Assembly: GCA_023213395.1 (NCBI GenBank)
Contig: CM041465.1
Location: 23,808,001 to 23,872,000 of the forward strand
DNA: 64,000 nt
Direction of reading: 5' to 3'
Source: Cycas panzhihuaensis
Taxonomy: Eukaryota; Cycadophyta
Position numbers and translations under genes: made by a program. How positions within the stretch are numbered: the first letter of the stretch is position 1; the number at the start of each line of letters is the position of its first letter. Positions 12,101 to 23,965 of the stretch are shown piece by piece. Under the pieces are notes generated by a model, which saw nothing but the letters and a program-made list of their open reading frames with translations, was not told where the DNA came from and ran no database searches.

Positions 12101-12454
12101 TGGAACTTCCCTTTCACCATCACCATAGACACACTCGATTGTACCTTATGAAGGACCGTTATTGACAATGGCTCTTTCGTTAACGCTATGCCCTTGCGTG
12201 TCATACAATAGATTGACATTTTCACCTTAAAACTCGTTCCATGGTGATGTCAAGGCTACAATGGTAGCGAGAAGACTCCTTTGGGGTCTGTCTCTATACC
12301 TCTCACACTCGTGGATAAGACCATCCTCACTGACATCGTTGTCCTTGATGTGGATGTTGATTACAACCTCCTCTTGGGTTGACCATGGCTTGACTAAATG
12401 GGAGCCGTGTGTTCCACCTATTGGAGGTAACTCAAATTTGTCCATAATAGGTAA
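12101..12454 (+). pseudogene. Aspartic protease of element A (decayed)
   Basis: This retropepsin-type domain would cut the polyprotein. It follows gag in the same frame after TAA 12098-12100. The active-site region reads V-I-D-N-G-S near 12158-12175, so the usual D-S/T-G is D-N-G, as in Z (V-M-D-N-G-S-S). The flap/end motif D-Y-N-L-L-L-G is at about 12359-12379, directly followed by TGA where X keeps R (L-L-G-R-P). Z has the same TGA. The domain ends at TAA 12452-12454, followed immediately by ATG. That TAA is matched in Z and X. Confidence 0.75.
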
Positions 12455-14790
12455 ATGAAAGTTATCTCTCACAAGCAACCACCCATGAAACAAATCAGAC
12501 CATCCACTTAGGCAAGTCATGGCCAATCAAAGGGAAGTAAAGGCCCTTCTACTCATGCCTTAGCTTGCTCCATTAGCATACCCAATCTATCTCACATTGA
12601 AGAAGACCCTGCGTCTTCTTCTCCTAGTCTCATGTGCTTCGCTCCTATTGGTATTGGGAGCTATGGGTACCTTGCCTCATTTAGTGACAATGAGTATCAC
12701 GATGAGGATGAGGAGTGTCTTCATCCTATTTCTTTCCTCCATACTAGTAGGTTACACCCATCCCATTCTAGATCCCCACCTAGAACCTCTCTCATTGGTG
12801 AGACTAGCCACTCTCCTATGTCACACGTCGTTGCTCACACTAACTCATTCGCAGTTGGTATTTCCTCTTCATCATCCCCCACAAGTGATGACTTCGAGGA
12901 ACTCCCTTTCACTCCTTTCGAGGAGCCCTTTCGAGACTCTCTCCTTGAGTCTCCTGAGGAAGACAGGCAACTGGATGACCATCACGGTCCCGTTGCCTCC
13001 ACTTCCTCTAGAACTTCATCTATTCAGAGTAAGGTCATTCATGGGGTGGATTACTTTAAAGATGATGAAGCCTTACTCGAGCACTTAGTGGGCTCTATGC
13101 TCAACTTGCATTCTGGTCACTATAGGTTTGGCCACTAGAAGATTCTCGCGATTGGGTCCACACTCACTGAACCAATCCTGTCCCCCATTCCATCGCTTCC
13201 CATTGACCTTGCCCCCCTCTATTTTGAGGAGGGGAATGCCATGTGCATGGGGGCAACCTAATACATTGTCTTGGCTCCCGATAAGATCATTAAGGTCAGG
13301 ATGGAATGCTTTCCTGATGAGGTAAGGGAGTACTCCCTTTTGTTTCAAGACGTTTTTACGTGGAATTATTCTAACATGAAGGGAATTGACCCCTCCATTG
13401 TCACTCATAATCTCACCACCATTCCTGGTGCCCGTCCCGTGTGCCAGAAGCAGCGTCCTCTTCACCCTAAGCTCTCAGCCACCATTAAGATGGAGGTTGA
13501 AAAGCCGTTGGATGCTAGACTTGTTACCTCCATCAATTACCCTAAATGGGTATCCAATATCATCCCCATTGCTAAGAGGAATGGGTTTATCTAGATATGC
13601 ATTGATTTCTGTAACATTAACAATGTATGCCCTAAAGATAACTTCCCACTCCCCTTTATCGATCAAATCATTGATCGAACCGCTGGAATCGAAGTTATGT
13701 CCTTAATGGATGACTTCTCTAGCTACAACTAGATCTAGATATCTCCTGACGACTGCCACAAGATGGCCTTCACCACTCTATGGGGTACCTTTGCCTATAA
13801 GGCAATGCTCTTCGGTCTTAAAAATGTAGGAGCCACATACTAGAGGGCTATGCATTTTATTTTCCATGACCTCATCAACAACACATTGGAGGTCTTCATG
13901 GATGACATGATGGGTCTCTCACATACTAGAGCCCATCATCCCTCCAACTTGCGGGCCATCTTCATGCAATGCCGCAAGTATCATATTAGTCTCAACCTGC
14001 TTAAATGCGTGTTTGTCGTAACCTTTGGCAAACTCTTAGGTTTCCTTATATCAAAGCAAGGGATCCAGATCGATCCAGATAAAGTCAAGGCAATCCTTGA
14101 CATGCCGCCTCCTAGAACCCAACAACAGATCAAGTCATTTCTAGGTAGGCTTGGTTTCCTTAGGCATTTTTTGGTAGACTTTACCATAAATGCAAAACCT
14201 CTCACCAACCTATTGAAGAAGGGAGCCCCCTTTGCTTGGTCTGACAAGACCCAATAAGCCTTTATAGGACTCAAGGAAGCTCTTACTTCTGCCCCCACAT
14301 TGGTGCCCCTTAGCTCAATAGGCCCTTCGTCCTTTATACCTTGGCTACTGACGAATCCCTGGGCACTATGCTGGCTTAGGAGGATGACTCAGGGGTCGAG
14401 AGAGTGATCTATTTCATCGGCCATACTCTCGTGGCTGCTGAACTTAACTACTCTCTAGACAAGAAGGAATGTCTTTCCCTAGTCCATGTGACCAAGATGT
14501 TCAGACACTACTTGCTCGGTAATACCACTAAGGTGATCGTACAATTTGATCCCTCACGATATTTGCTTACTCGTTTAGACTTAACGGGTAGGACAGGTCA
14601 TTGGACTATCCTACTTCAAGAGTTCAACCTTTAAATCATTAACAGGAAGTTAAAGAAGGGAATGATAGTTGTAGAGCAACTAGCCGATGCCTCCATTCCT
14701 AGCACATGCGATGGTCTCATTGATTATTCTCTCCCTGATGAGTCTATCTTGACCATCTAGAGCACCTCTCATCATCTGCTCACTGATAGC
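12455..14790 (+). pseudogene. Reverse transcriptase and RNase H of element A (decayed)
   Basis: Converts element RNA to DNA and removes the RNA strand. From ATG 12455 a serine/acidic-rich linker runs to about 13240; the RT domain covers about 13260-14060. Visible RT landmarks are Y-P-K-W-V-S-N, F-x-x-I-N (D of the usual D-I-N lost), P-K-D-N-F-P-L-P, S-L-M-D-D-F-S, G-L-K-N-V-G-A-T-Y and the catalytic block V-F-M-D-D-M (13891-13908), an FMDD in place of the usual YxDD. RNase H follows at about 14260-14700 with E-L-N-Y and K-K-E-C-L-S-L. Stops at 13730, 13736, 13841 and 14377 all stand where Z has Gln codons. Confidence 0.85.
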
Positions 14791-16026
14791 GAGTGGTATG
14801 GTAACATTGTGTGGTATCTCACTCAGCAAGAATACCGCCCTGAAGCTAGCAACAAAGTCAAGTCACACATCTGTGCCACTGCCAGACAATACTTCCTTGT
14901 AGATGAAGTATTATACAAAAGATCCTTCAATGGGATCCTTCTTCACTACGTTGCTTCGGATGAAGTGGACCAGATACTCTGTGAATGCCATCATGGCATT
15001 TGTAGGGGCCAATCCATGGCCCAAAGGATCCTCCGCATGGGCTATTATTGGCTGTCCCTTTTTAAAGATACCCATGCTTATGCCCTGAGATGTCGACGAT
15101 GCTAAGAGCATGCTAACATCTCTCATACGCCTTCCGAGGCCCTCCATCCTATCATATCTCCATGGCCCTTCTCTCAATGGGGTTTAGACCTCACTGGTGC
15201 CATATTACCACCTTCTTTGTCATAGCACAAGTACATCTTAACTGCCATAGAGTATTTTACAAAATGGGTGGAGGTAATCCCTCTGTCCACTACACCTGGC
15301 AAGACGATAACCACCTTTGTCTACCAACACATCATTTGTCATTTCAGGATTCCAGACATCTTGATCATAGACAATGGAATCCTTTTTTGTAACAAGGAGA
15401 TGGATGAGCTCTACGAGAAATTCAAGATTTCTTATAAGACCTCATCTTCTTATTACCCTCAAACAAACAGACAAGTTGAATCATTCAACAAAACCCTTAT
15501 TAACATTCTAAAGAAAACCGTCACGCAATCTCAAAGAGATTAGCATCTTTAGCTCCCTTCTGCCCTGTGGACAGATCGTACTTCTATTCGTATGGCTACT
15601 GGAATGACACCATTCTCCTTAGTCTACAGAATTGAGGTGGTACTCCCACTAGAAGTGGAGATTCCCTCTCTACGAGTCTCCCTTAAAGGTCTTATCAATG
15701 AGGAGTCTATCTGTCAGGCTCACCTTTTAGACCTTGAGGCTCTGGATGAGAGACGTTTAGTGGCTTACCAAGCAAACCTTACTTCCAAACCTTGCTCATA
15801 AAGGACTTATGATAAACATCTTTGTACCTATCTTTTATACCCCGGGGACTACATCCTTAAGCTGGAATATCTCTATGATCGCCTGACCAAATTCAGGCCT
15901 AAATGGATCAGTCCTTTCGTCGTTCTCGAGAGCCTCGATGACAGTGCTTATAGGATCGTCACTTTAGAAGGCTTGGAATTTGAGGAGGCTATCAATGGGA
16001 AATTCCTTAAGAAATTTTATGCATGA
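14791..16026 (+). pseudogene. Integrase of element A (decayed)
   Basis: Inserts the DNA copy into the genome. The N-terminal zinc-binding part is near 14990-15110 (H-H-G-I-C ... C-R-R-C). The core has W-G-L-D-L-T-G (first catalytic D, about 15177-15197), I-I-D-N-G (second D, about 15366-15380) and R-Q-V-E-S-F-N (catalytic E, about 15469-15489). The C-terminal part has the family block L-P-L-E-V-E-I-P-S-L and ends K-F-Y-A then TGA at 16024. Stops at about 15541 and 15799 interrupt the frame. Confidence 0.85.
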
Positions 16027-16724
16027 TCATCTCGGCAATCCCTTCGCCTCACTCCAAAATGAGCCTAAACTACCATCTTAAGTTGTTCCTATTTCTCCTA
16101 GCCATAGGTGAAATGACAACTTAGAATGGCCTCTTTCGTTTCTTTTTGGTTCCTCCTGTAGAACCCTTGTTCCCATTTCCTTTGGGACCTTGTCCTCTAA
16201 TTTGGGCATCCCTCAATTAGGATGACACTCAGGAGTAATGTTATTCCCCCTCTCACTTGGTATTTCCTTCATATATCCTGCTATGCTCCTATGTGGACAT
16301 GCGTGTCATCCTATTTCCTAACCCCACATATGTCTATCACCTCTACTCATGGTGGTCGTGTGTGCTCCTATTAGATATATGGCCATGCATGGAAGGAAAT
16401 ACATCCATCTCAAACAAATATCATAACAAAACATCTACATCATACACAATAAAGAATACATATCAAAATGGGGCACCAATTACCCCATCTATCTATATAC
16501 ATCAAAATTATATGTCATATCATACATATGGGAAGCCAGTGTCCTTGCAGGGGGCTACAATCATATGACTCTATATATATGACCCCATGGAGGCCCGTGC
16601 TTTCCCCTATCAAAAATCATATATATGAGTACTATACTACTGTTATCCTGCTCCTGGGGTATCATCTCCTGGTCAGTGTGATCCCTCTCCTGGGGACCAC
16701 ATCCCTCCAAGGCTCCTCCTAAGT
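16027..16724. other. Convergent 3' region between integrase and antisense gene, element A
   Basis: There is no ORF of interest. The stretch is well conserved in Z (39687-40429, inverted), including a block before a run of ATATAT near 16570 and another near 16490. It should hold the 3' untranslated ends of both the gag-pol transcript and the antisense transcript, which converge here. Confidence 0.5.
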
Positions 16725-18984
16725 CTCCGTGAGCTCCTTACCTCACTACCCTCATCTCGTGGCTTCCTCGGGGTCATTACTACCATGTGGGTCTATGTCC
16801 TACTCCGTGATGACCTTGACGCTGCCATGTCCTTGACCAGTCGATCGTATCGCACCTAGATATGATCCTGCTCAGTGTCTATGAGGCGAAGCCTCTCCTC
16901 CATCCCCCCAAAGTCTCTCCTCTAGTACTATCACCTAGATATGGTTCCCCATATCCCCTCCAGCTCCTCCTTGAGCCTCTAGTGCCTATATACGACTCTG
17001 TAGTATGTCTCACGCACCCGAGCCTTGTCCAACTCTCATTGCAGCCATCCCCTTAATGCTACATGCTCTTGGGACTCTGCAACCCATATATCTCTCACCC
17101 TCACTAACAGGGTGAATGCCACCATGTGAGTACCTACTGATCTGGGTGCATCCTTAGCCCGGATGGGTGGCTACCCCTCTATGTAGACCTGAGGGAATAT
17201 CTCCCTCACCATGGCCTCCACTAACCGCTGGACCTCTGTGGTACTTGTAAACCTAACATGTCATATGTCAGTATATATCCAGTCATATACCAAACCAAAA
17301 CTAAATCAAAGCATGTGGGCATCAAGCTATCAAACGACGAGGAAAGTAGGGCCTCACCTGCTATAGCCATCGGCTCCTCCACCCATGCGATGGCCTCTAC
17401 CCCTAGCTCTCCACTAGCTGTTGGTGCCTCCTCCTCTGGCACCTCCTCTGGCACTGCCTCTGCTGCTGGAGCCTGCGTCACTCTCTCCACTAGTGGAGCT
17501 GTCCCCCTGGGTCTCTCCATGATCCTCAACCTCCGAGCTCGTGTCACAGGCCCCCTCGTCTCCTCGGTAATCCCTGATGGACCTACCTCCCCTATAGCTT
17601 GCGATGGGCTAGCCCCATCAGCTTTATCTCCCCTATCACTGCTGTCATCATCTCCGGGGGTAGCCCCTATCACTCCTGCCTCCTCATCACTATCCCATCT
17701 CGTAGATCTGTAGGGATCTAAGGTGTAGTTAATCATGGTAAGGAGATTTAGTGACGTGGTGTCCACAGACCTCCTGACATGTGCCTAGTCCTCTACTCCC
17801 CTAAACCAGGTCTTCCATTTATGCACCATGGGTGCCCACTTTGATACTGGGTGTGGTCCCCCTAATGGTGCCACTGCTATAAAATGATCAAAAAATTAGC
17901 ATTGTAATAGCATGCTATATGATAATCCACCTCTGCCTGCTGCCCTGATAGTGTCCAGTTGAGTAATGAGGTTCGCTGCAATGAGGGTAGCCCAATCCAA
18001 GCACTCCCTAGCCTCGCATTTCCGTACGACGTCCATCCAGCCTCTTAGGATATCCCTATAGTTCTGTTTCTGGGAAATCTGAAACAGAATGCATAATGTG
18101 ATCAGTTTCCTTACACGAGGAACTCTAGACAGTACCATGCTCTATAGAGTCATTCCTCATCTCTCCCACTTATCCTGGCCTATGAAAAATATGGCCGCCT
18201 CGCTGCTAGGCAATGCTCCTAGCGAGGCTGGTCTCCCTGCCGCCAGCACTCCAAGGATCCACCGGATGTCCCTAGGTGTCACCATAACATCTCGTACTTG
18301 GGGTAGATAGAACACATACCTCTGCCTATCCCAATGCAACACTATATCCACCAGAAGTATCTGATTTGACATGTACTGAGGTGTCCTCACCACCTTCAGT
18401 AACCCGCATCTCCGTAAGACTCTTATGTCCTCCCTGCTCATCATCTCTAGGAAACTCAACATGGCCATGCCAACATTTTTGTGGTTCTCCACCACGGTCA
18501 CTACCTGTAGGATGCCATCAAACACGTTAGTCCATAGCCAACACTTACCCTCAGCCTCAACTGGTCGAGATTTGGAGACTCTTAGAGCCTCTTTTTCTTT
18601 TTCTCTCGTAGTCTGCCTTCACACCGTGCTAAACTTCGCGATACCACAGAGTTTAGCTGGGTCCCATCGGGGTCCCATGGAAAAGATCGTGGCACCATGA
18701 TATTTGCCATGGTGTGAATGGCACGCCCCCAAAAGGGGGGGTTTCCCTGCCAAAAACTCAAAAAAAATCTTTTGGGTGGGCCCTGCAGGGCCCACCGAGA
18801 CCAGGGCTGCCTAATGCCCCGGTCCCGCATCTTTCTAGGTCTGATTCAGACTCTAAGAGGTCATTTTTCGCCTATATGGGGCCCAAAACTATATCAAAAA
18901 TTTACAAAAAGCATTAAAATTTAGATTACGATTTCGGGTTAGGTTTGGTGATCCACTCACTGGATCTGGTCGTGTGGTCACTAT
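16725..18984 (-). pseudogene. Antisense spliced PMD-like gene of element A (decayed)
   Basis: It is encoded opposite to gag-pol. Inferred exons: 18984-18961 (8 codons, I-V-T-T-R-P-D-P, start ATG decayed to ATA); 18504-17358 (1147 nt); 17235 to about 16725. Intron 1 runs from GTGAGT at 18960 to CTACAG at 18505. Intron 2 runs from GTGAGG at 17357 to CCACAG at 17236, phase 1. Exon 2 keeps one frame throughout with few stops. Its first part contains H-W-D-R-Q-R-Y-V-F-Y-L-P-Q and P-R-D-I-R-W-I-L-G, which resembles the plant mobile domain (PMD) pattern of x-H-x-F-H-L-P...T-x-x-D-V-x-x-I-L-G. An acidic, Ser/Ala/Pro-rich part follows. Exon 3 is frameshifted. Homologues are in Z and Y. Function is unknown; the PMD assignment is by eye. 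Confidence 0.7.
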
Positions 18985-19143
18985 CTTGCCCTCCCGATCG
19001 CTCTTGCTATCTCCTTGCCCCGATCCAATGGTCAGATCTCTTGCTGCATGTCCCAAAAATAAGGTAGCACTTTGCTATGTAAGGGACGAGCTCTGGATTT
19101 CGTATGAGAGCTCATGAAAGTGAAATCCTTTTTATTCGTTTTT

Positions 19144-19152
19144 CCTTATATA
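19144..19152 (-). promoter_or_regulatory. TATA box of the antisense gene, element A
   Basis: TATATAAGG on the - strand is preceded by a GTGCCC(A)...GGCCCC block and followed by a GGATTTCA/ATTCA-type stretch. The same arrangement occurs in Z (37130) and Y (53613). It lies about 160 bp upstream of exon 1 of the antisense gene, a normal leader length. Conservation in three elements that differ elsewhere supports a real promoter. Confidence 0.65.
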
Positions 19153-19692
19153 GGTGGGGCCCCCGTTGGGCACTTCCTCCTTTCTCTCCTTCGAGGTAGC
19201 CTTCGAGACCGCATTTTCGCCTTGGCCAACATTGCTTTCTGGCCTAGTTCCTCTTTTTGTCTCCATGGTCTCCTTTCGACCTGTTTCCTTCAGTGCATTA
19301 ATGACGCCCCAAGCGGCTCATTTTTACCGAGGGCCCCCCCATCTCATTTTGCATGCCACTCCCGTGCATGCCCAAGTTTATACTCATTTGGCTCGTTTCA
19401 CCACCCTGGACTCATTTTCACAGCCCATTTTTACTCTTGGCACTCCCACAGGGAGTGTCCCCTTTGGTTGGGCACCTCTTTGTGCTTCCTTAAGCCAGTT
19501 TGGGCACCCCAAAGGCCCTTTTATGCCATTTTCTTCCCTGTTGGTAGGGTAGCCTTCCCTGCCTTTGGGTCGCCTCATTGCCAGGCCTTCATACCCCTTC
19601 ATGGCCATCGTCACTAGCAACACAGAGTCCTCTTCCTGCCTCTTTCTTCAGTTTCATTACACTTCTTTTTAGTAGAGAAGTCATTCTCATTC
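19153..19692. other. Divergent spacer between antisense gene and aRNH, element A
   Basis: This stretch is about 540 bp long; Z has 526 and Y 538. It is conserved between the elements. ORFs on the + strand occur (19154-19552), and related peptide pieces can be read in Y and Z, but in different frames, so coding is unproven. It is likely the shared upstream region of two divergent genes. Confidence 0.45.
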
Positions 19693-20115
19693 ATGGATCT
19701 TTTCATTTTCACTGATGGCGGAAGCCGCGGTAATCCTGGTCCTTCCACCACCGCGTGGATAGTCCATGATTCCTCTGGGCATGATTGCCTGCACTCTGGA
19801 ATCTTCCTTCCCAAGGTAACCAATAATAAGGCCGAGTACACGAACATTATTGAAGCCCTCACCGACGCATTACATTTCCATCACAGACCTGTCATCCTTC
19901 TTTGTGACTCCCAAGTGGTGGTGTCTCATCTCACATAGGTTTACCAGGTGCAGTGCCCATGCTTGAGAGCCCTGGCATCAACTGCGAGGCCACTATTGGC
20001 TCGCTTCCAGTCCATCAACATTCACCATATTCCCCAAGCCCTCAATGTTGAGGCTGAAAGCCTCATTTGCCTCATCCTTAAACGTCGCCTCCCTCTTCTC
20101 AGTGACTACCTTTGA
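19693..20115 (+). pseudogene. Archaeal-type RNase H (aRNH) of element A
   Basis: This is the second RNase H typical of the Tat lineage, separate from the one fused to RT. Its 141 codons start at ATG 19693. Landmarks are F-T-D-G-G-S-R-G-N-P-G-P-S (first D), N-K-A-E-Y (E), L-L-C-D-S-Q-V-V-V-S (second D) and N-V-E-A-E-S near the end, where the usual final D is E. TAG interrupts at codon 82 (19936-19938) after S-H-L-T, yet the frame continues recognisably to TGA 20113-20115. Z has the same TAG and the same total of 141 codons; Y has the same TAG. It lies head-to-head with the antisense gene. Confidence 0.85.
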
Positions 20116-20472
20116 GAGACTTGCTTGGCCTACCCATTGCCCAAGTCTCTGGCTACCTTTCTCCCAACCCATTTGTCTAGCCCGTTGGTTGCCCTTGTAT
20201 TATCCATTGCATTCTAGTGATGGGGGCATCCCCCTTTTTTCGTTCATTTCATCTCTAGGTCGACTTCTAGGTGACACATAGGCAACCCCCATCTTGTCCT
20301 CGTCTTCGTCTCTCTTGTCCATGCATTCTACCATGACACTCACTGACACCCTTGGTCTATATTTTGTTCATGATTTATATATATACACATGTGCTACTAA
20401 TAGTTTTTGGTTGCCAGCATTTGCCATCATGCCACGCTTCTAAGTGGTGAGGCTCTACTGCCAAGGGGGCAG
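20116..20472 (+). other. 3' untranslated region and polypurine tract, element A
   Basis: Non-coding sequence follows aRNH. The last ten bases, AAGGGGGCAG (20463-20472), are the polypurine tract immediately before the TGTTTC start of the 3' LTR. Confidence 0.7.
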
Positions 20473-23071
20473 TGTTTCTTGGCTACTGGGAATGGACTTG
20501 AGATGGGTCGACTTAGGTAAGCACAGGTATATACTTCTCACCTTCAACTATCACTTGGTAAGAGTCGTTTAGAGTGTTGTTTGATGTATGCTTGCTTGCC
20601 ATTTGTGTGATCGCATTACTTTCTTGCCTGATCATGTTACTTGTGCCTGCCGCATATTATTCAGCCTATGATGACCCACCATGAGGCACTCCTCAGTAAG
20701 TCATGAATCCCATATGGCACTCAGCTACCCGCAATGCCTCCATAGCTCCTTGAATGTTGCTGTTGGTCATGACCTGCTCATGTCAACACTCCTATCATCA
20801 CTTTGAGTCTCCTTCTAGGTGTGATAGGACCCCCCCGAGACTCGTCTCTCTCTGTCGGCCACTTGCCAGCCACCTGGGCATGAGCTCCCAGCCTGCCTAG
20901 CCTCTGTACACCCTTCTGTTCGGCTCTAGGCCTTGGGTCTATCTTAATTTTGATTTTCAGTCCTGCACCACTGCAAACTTAGCGGTACCGCGAAGTTTAT
21001 CGTAGTACTGCGAAGTTTGCTATGGTGTGACTATTTAAACTCATTTTTAAAAACTCCCTCAATGATTCCCACTCTTTCTACAGAATCGCCACATGGCGCC
21101 TGTGGGTATTCACCCCCACCGTAACCCTAAACATTCGTTTAGGGTTGGGGTGAGTATAAAACTTAAAAACTAAGCTATTTTCTCTTCTTCTGGGTTTATT
21201 TTTTAGCTATCTACTCTAGCTCTCACTCTACAACCTTCACAGGATCTGCTTTTATGCTCTAGCTCCTCTTCCACAAGACACTTGCTATGTCTCAAGCCCT
21301 GCTCCAGCAGCTTTAGGCTCCATTTTTGGAGGTCTATTTCATGGAAGAAGGGTACTCATCGTATCTCAACAAGCAAACCCCAAGATCTCAGAGTTGCATC
21401 CACGTTTGCCTTCCCTTCAGCCCAGGTTTGAAAAGCCTATTTAGCACAAGCTTTTCCCTCTAATTTTTAGCAGAATCAAGCTCCTTCCTTCTGCTTCAAG
21501 GTACTCCTTCAATAGTCCCTTAAGTTTCTTGGTTTTTTCCTTTCTTTTATGAGCAGTTTTGAGACCATCTTTTCTCCTATCCTTGCATCTCATAGGAGCT
21601 TGCATGTTGCTCCTTATTTTGTACTACTTCTCCTCTCCTTTCCCGCAAGCTCACTCTAGGGTGGCTATGCAAGAGGGCTGCATAAGGATGGGTGAAGGGA
21701 GAAAGGCGGGATCAGTCCCCTTGTTGGCCTTCTCCCTAAGAGTTTTACCCTTCCCTTCCCTCTTCCACTCCATGCCTCTCTCTGGAGTTGGGCTAGGGAT
21801 AGTGAGAGCTTATTTCCAGTTCTGAAAACAGTGTTGGCATCCCTTGCCATGCTAGTTTTAGACCTGCACTCTTAGGTTTTGGGCATCACATAAGCCCCCA
21901 AACTTATCTCGGTTAGTTTGTGATCCTTGGCTTGCCCCAGCTTGATGATTTGCTGCCCATAACACTTTGTCTCTTGGGTTTGCCTGTGCACCATTTTGTT
22001 GGTTTATCACCTCTTTTGTTTGTTGTCCTGTATAGCCATAACACCCTGGTTTTCCCCCTATTGAGGCTACATGGAGGTATTTGTGGGTAAGTTGGCCATT
22101 CCAAGGCTAACTTCCTCATCTTAGTCACTACTTAGTGTTGCTTTGATTTGAGTCTTGCTTGGAGGTTTTGGAGTAGAGTGTAATATTTTTAACTTGATTT
22201 ATTAACCACTTCTTATATTTATATACATATTAGGCATATTTGGCAGCCCCATATTCTAGGAGGGAGAAACCTTTGTTTTATGCTTGGTAGGTTTGTGGCA
22301 ACGAAAGTATGAAGAAGGTGAACTTCTTAACACGTTAGTCTCTAGCTAGTAGTGCTTTCATTTCATTCTTTGCTCTTTTTTCTATTGCTTTTCTTTCACA
22401 TGTTGAGGAAGGTAAGGTAGCCCCTCATCTGTTCACGGCAACCATCATCGACTAGCCCCACACTTGCATGGCAAGTTTGAGTGGATGAGTGCATAAAGAG
22501 CGGAAGGATGCAACATCCTGACCACGCTTCTTTTCTAGGTATTCCTTATCCCCCTTTTGTCCTTTTTTCTACCATGTTTCTTTTATGCACATGTCGCATG
22601 CTAAAGACACATAGGAAACAAAAAGGGAAAGAACTCATTCTTGCATTTACAAATTCTCTTTATAGTTGTTTATATTGTGTGTAGATAGGACTTAGGTGTG
22701 AGCCACATATTTCTCACACCCCATCTAGCCCACACGTAGGACATCGCATCCCACATATGTCTGCTTGCACATTACGTTCTCCCTCCCATGAGAAGGCATA
22801 ACTTCCTAGAGTCTCCTTTCCTCTTCCTGGCCATCGAAGGGGTAGGTGGGCTTATTCTTTTGGGATGACCCAAGGCCTCACCTTGCGTCCTTTTTCGAAG
22901 ATTGCCCTAAGGCAATTGGGCACCATTTGTGGGTCCTGAATCTGTGCTGCTCACGGCACAGACGCCTAGTGGTGTTCTTTCTTGCTATTAAGATCCCATT
23001 TATAGCTCAACCACACCTTAGCTAGTTACATCCTTCTAAGCATAGAAGACCATCCCGTAGATGCAATTCCA
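20473..23071 (+). repeat. 3' LTR of element A
   Basis: This 2.6-kb direct repeat of 6609-9181 starts TGTTTCTTGGCTACTGGG and ends GCAATTCCA. The TATA-like box is at 21155-21161. At 20975-20998 AAACTTAGCGGTACC and its mirror form a 24-bp palindrome with one mismatched pair; a partial copy follows at 21001-21020. The TSD base block GATGT begins at 23072. Confidence 0.9.
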
Positions 23072-23855
23072 GATGTCCTAAGGTTAGTTTGTAGGGACTC
23101 AAGGAGGAGTTCTTGACCCTTGGTAATGAGCTCTACCTTAATTTTTATCAATTTTCATTAATTTTACTAATCTATTTCTACCTTGCTCTGATTTCTATGC
23201 CGCATAGATATATTCATAGTGTAATTATTAGTGATAAAAATATAGCTAACAATAGGTAATTTTGCATTAAATGCACTCCCTAATAGGTTTCTTACCTTGA
23301 GACTGGGCTAGATCGAGGCATAACAGTCATGAGAGGGTGTTTAAACCCAAAAACCTCACTTGCTATGATTCATTCATCATTCTACACATAATTTTCATGC
23401 TTACTTTTCACTCTTCATGCATAAAATAGAAAATACACACCCTTGAGGAAGGAAAACATTGGAAGGACACAGAATTTGGGTAGCACAATCATTTAAGCAA
23501 CCTCTACACTCTGTTATATTCGTCCTTCATCTTCTTCACTTAAGGATTCTTCAAAAAGGTCTTTTCAAATGCTGAAAAGAGCTCCATCAACAAGTTTCTC
23601 TTATAAACACCAAGTTTGGACATAACAATGGGTGAAAACTAACCATCTCTTAGTTTTGAGTAAAAATTCTTATTAGTTCCTTTCCTTTCTTACTATTTAA
23701 TTTGTCTTTATTAGGCATATAGCTCAAGGAAGCCATATCACACCCTCTTGATCATGTGTTTCCCTCTTGCAACCTTTGGGAAACCTTCTTCTATGAACTA
23801 GAAACCTCACAAAACATATTAGAGTGTTGAAGAAGAAGGTGAGTAGGGTATTAAC
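23072..23855 (+). repeat. LTR2 of X, part 2
   Basis: It continues part 1 and aligns with LTR1 from about 2816 to 3645. It ends TTAAC (23851-23855), the target duplication of the copia element; the partner is TCAAC at 27259-27263. Confidence 0.85.
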
Positions 23856-23965
23856 CATTGAGATTAGGTTTAGGAGACATAAGACTGATGAGAGAATGTG
23901 ATAATATTTATTGAGAGAATGATGTCCTTAAATACAAAGAAAATTAATAACCATTATAACCCTCT
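23856..23965 (-). repeat. Truncated 3' LTR of the copia element
   Basis: It aligns with the first 110 bases (on the + strand) of 27071-27258. The outer TG has become CA on the + strand. The inner 78 bases are missing; the coding 3' end follows at once. Confidence 0.75.

Larger units (their letters stand above)
6609..23071 (+). mobile_element. Element A, complete but decayed Tat-like Ty3/gypsy
   Basis: This 16.5-kb element has two LTRs of about 2.6 kb, a primer-binding site, gag, protease, RT, RNase H, integrase, an antisense spliced gene, an aRNH gene and a polypurine tract. Target duplication is GATGG (6604-6608) and GATGT (23072-23076). Removing it restores a continuous LTR2 when compared with LTR1. 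Both coding strands carry stops, so the copy is dead. Size, dual RNase H and the TGGCGAC-like primer-binding site agree with the Tat lineage. Confidence 0.9.

Noticed and set aside
17258-17713. 151-codon + strand ORF in element A rich in Ser and Ala
   Set aside because: Same kind of mirror ORF, opposite exon 2 of the antisense gene.
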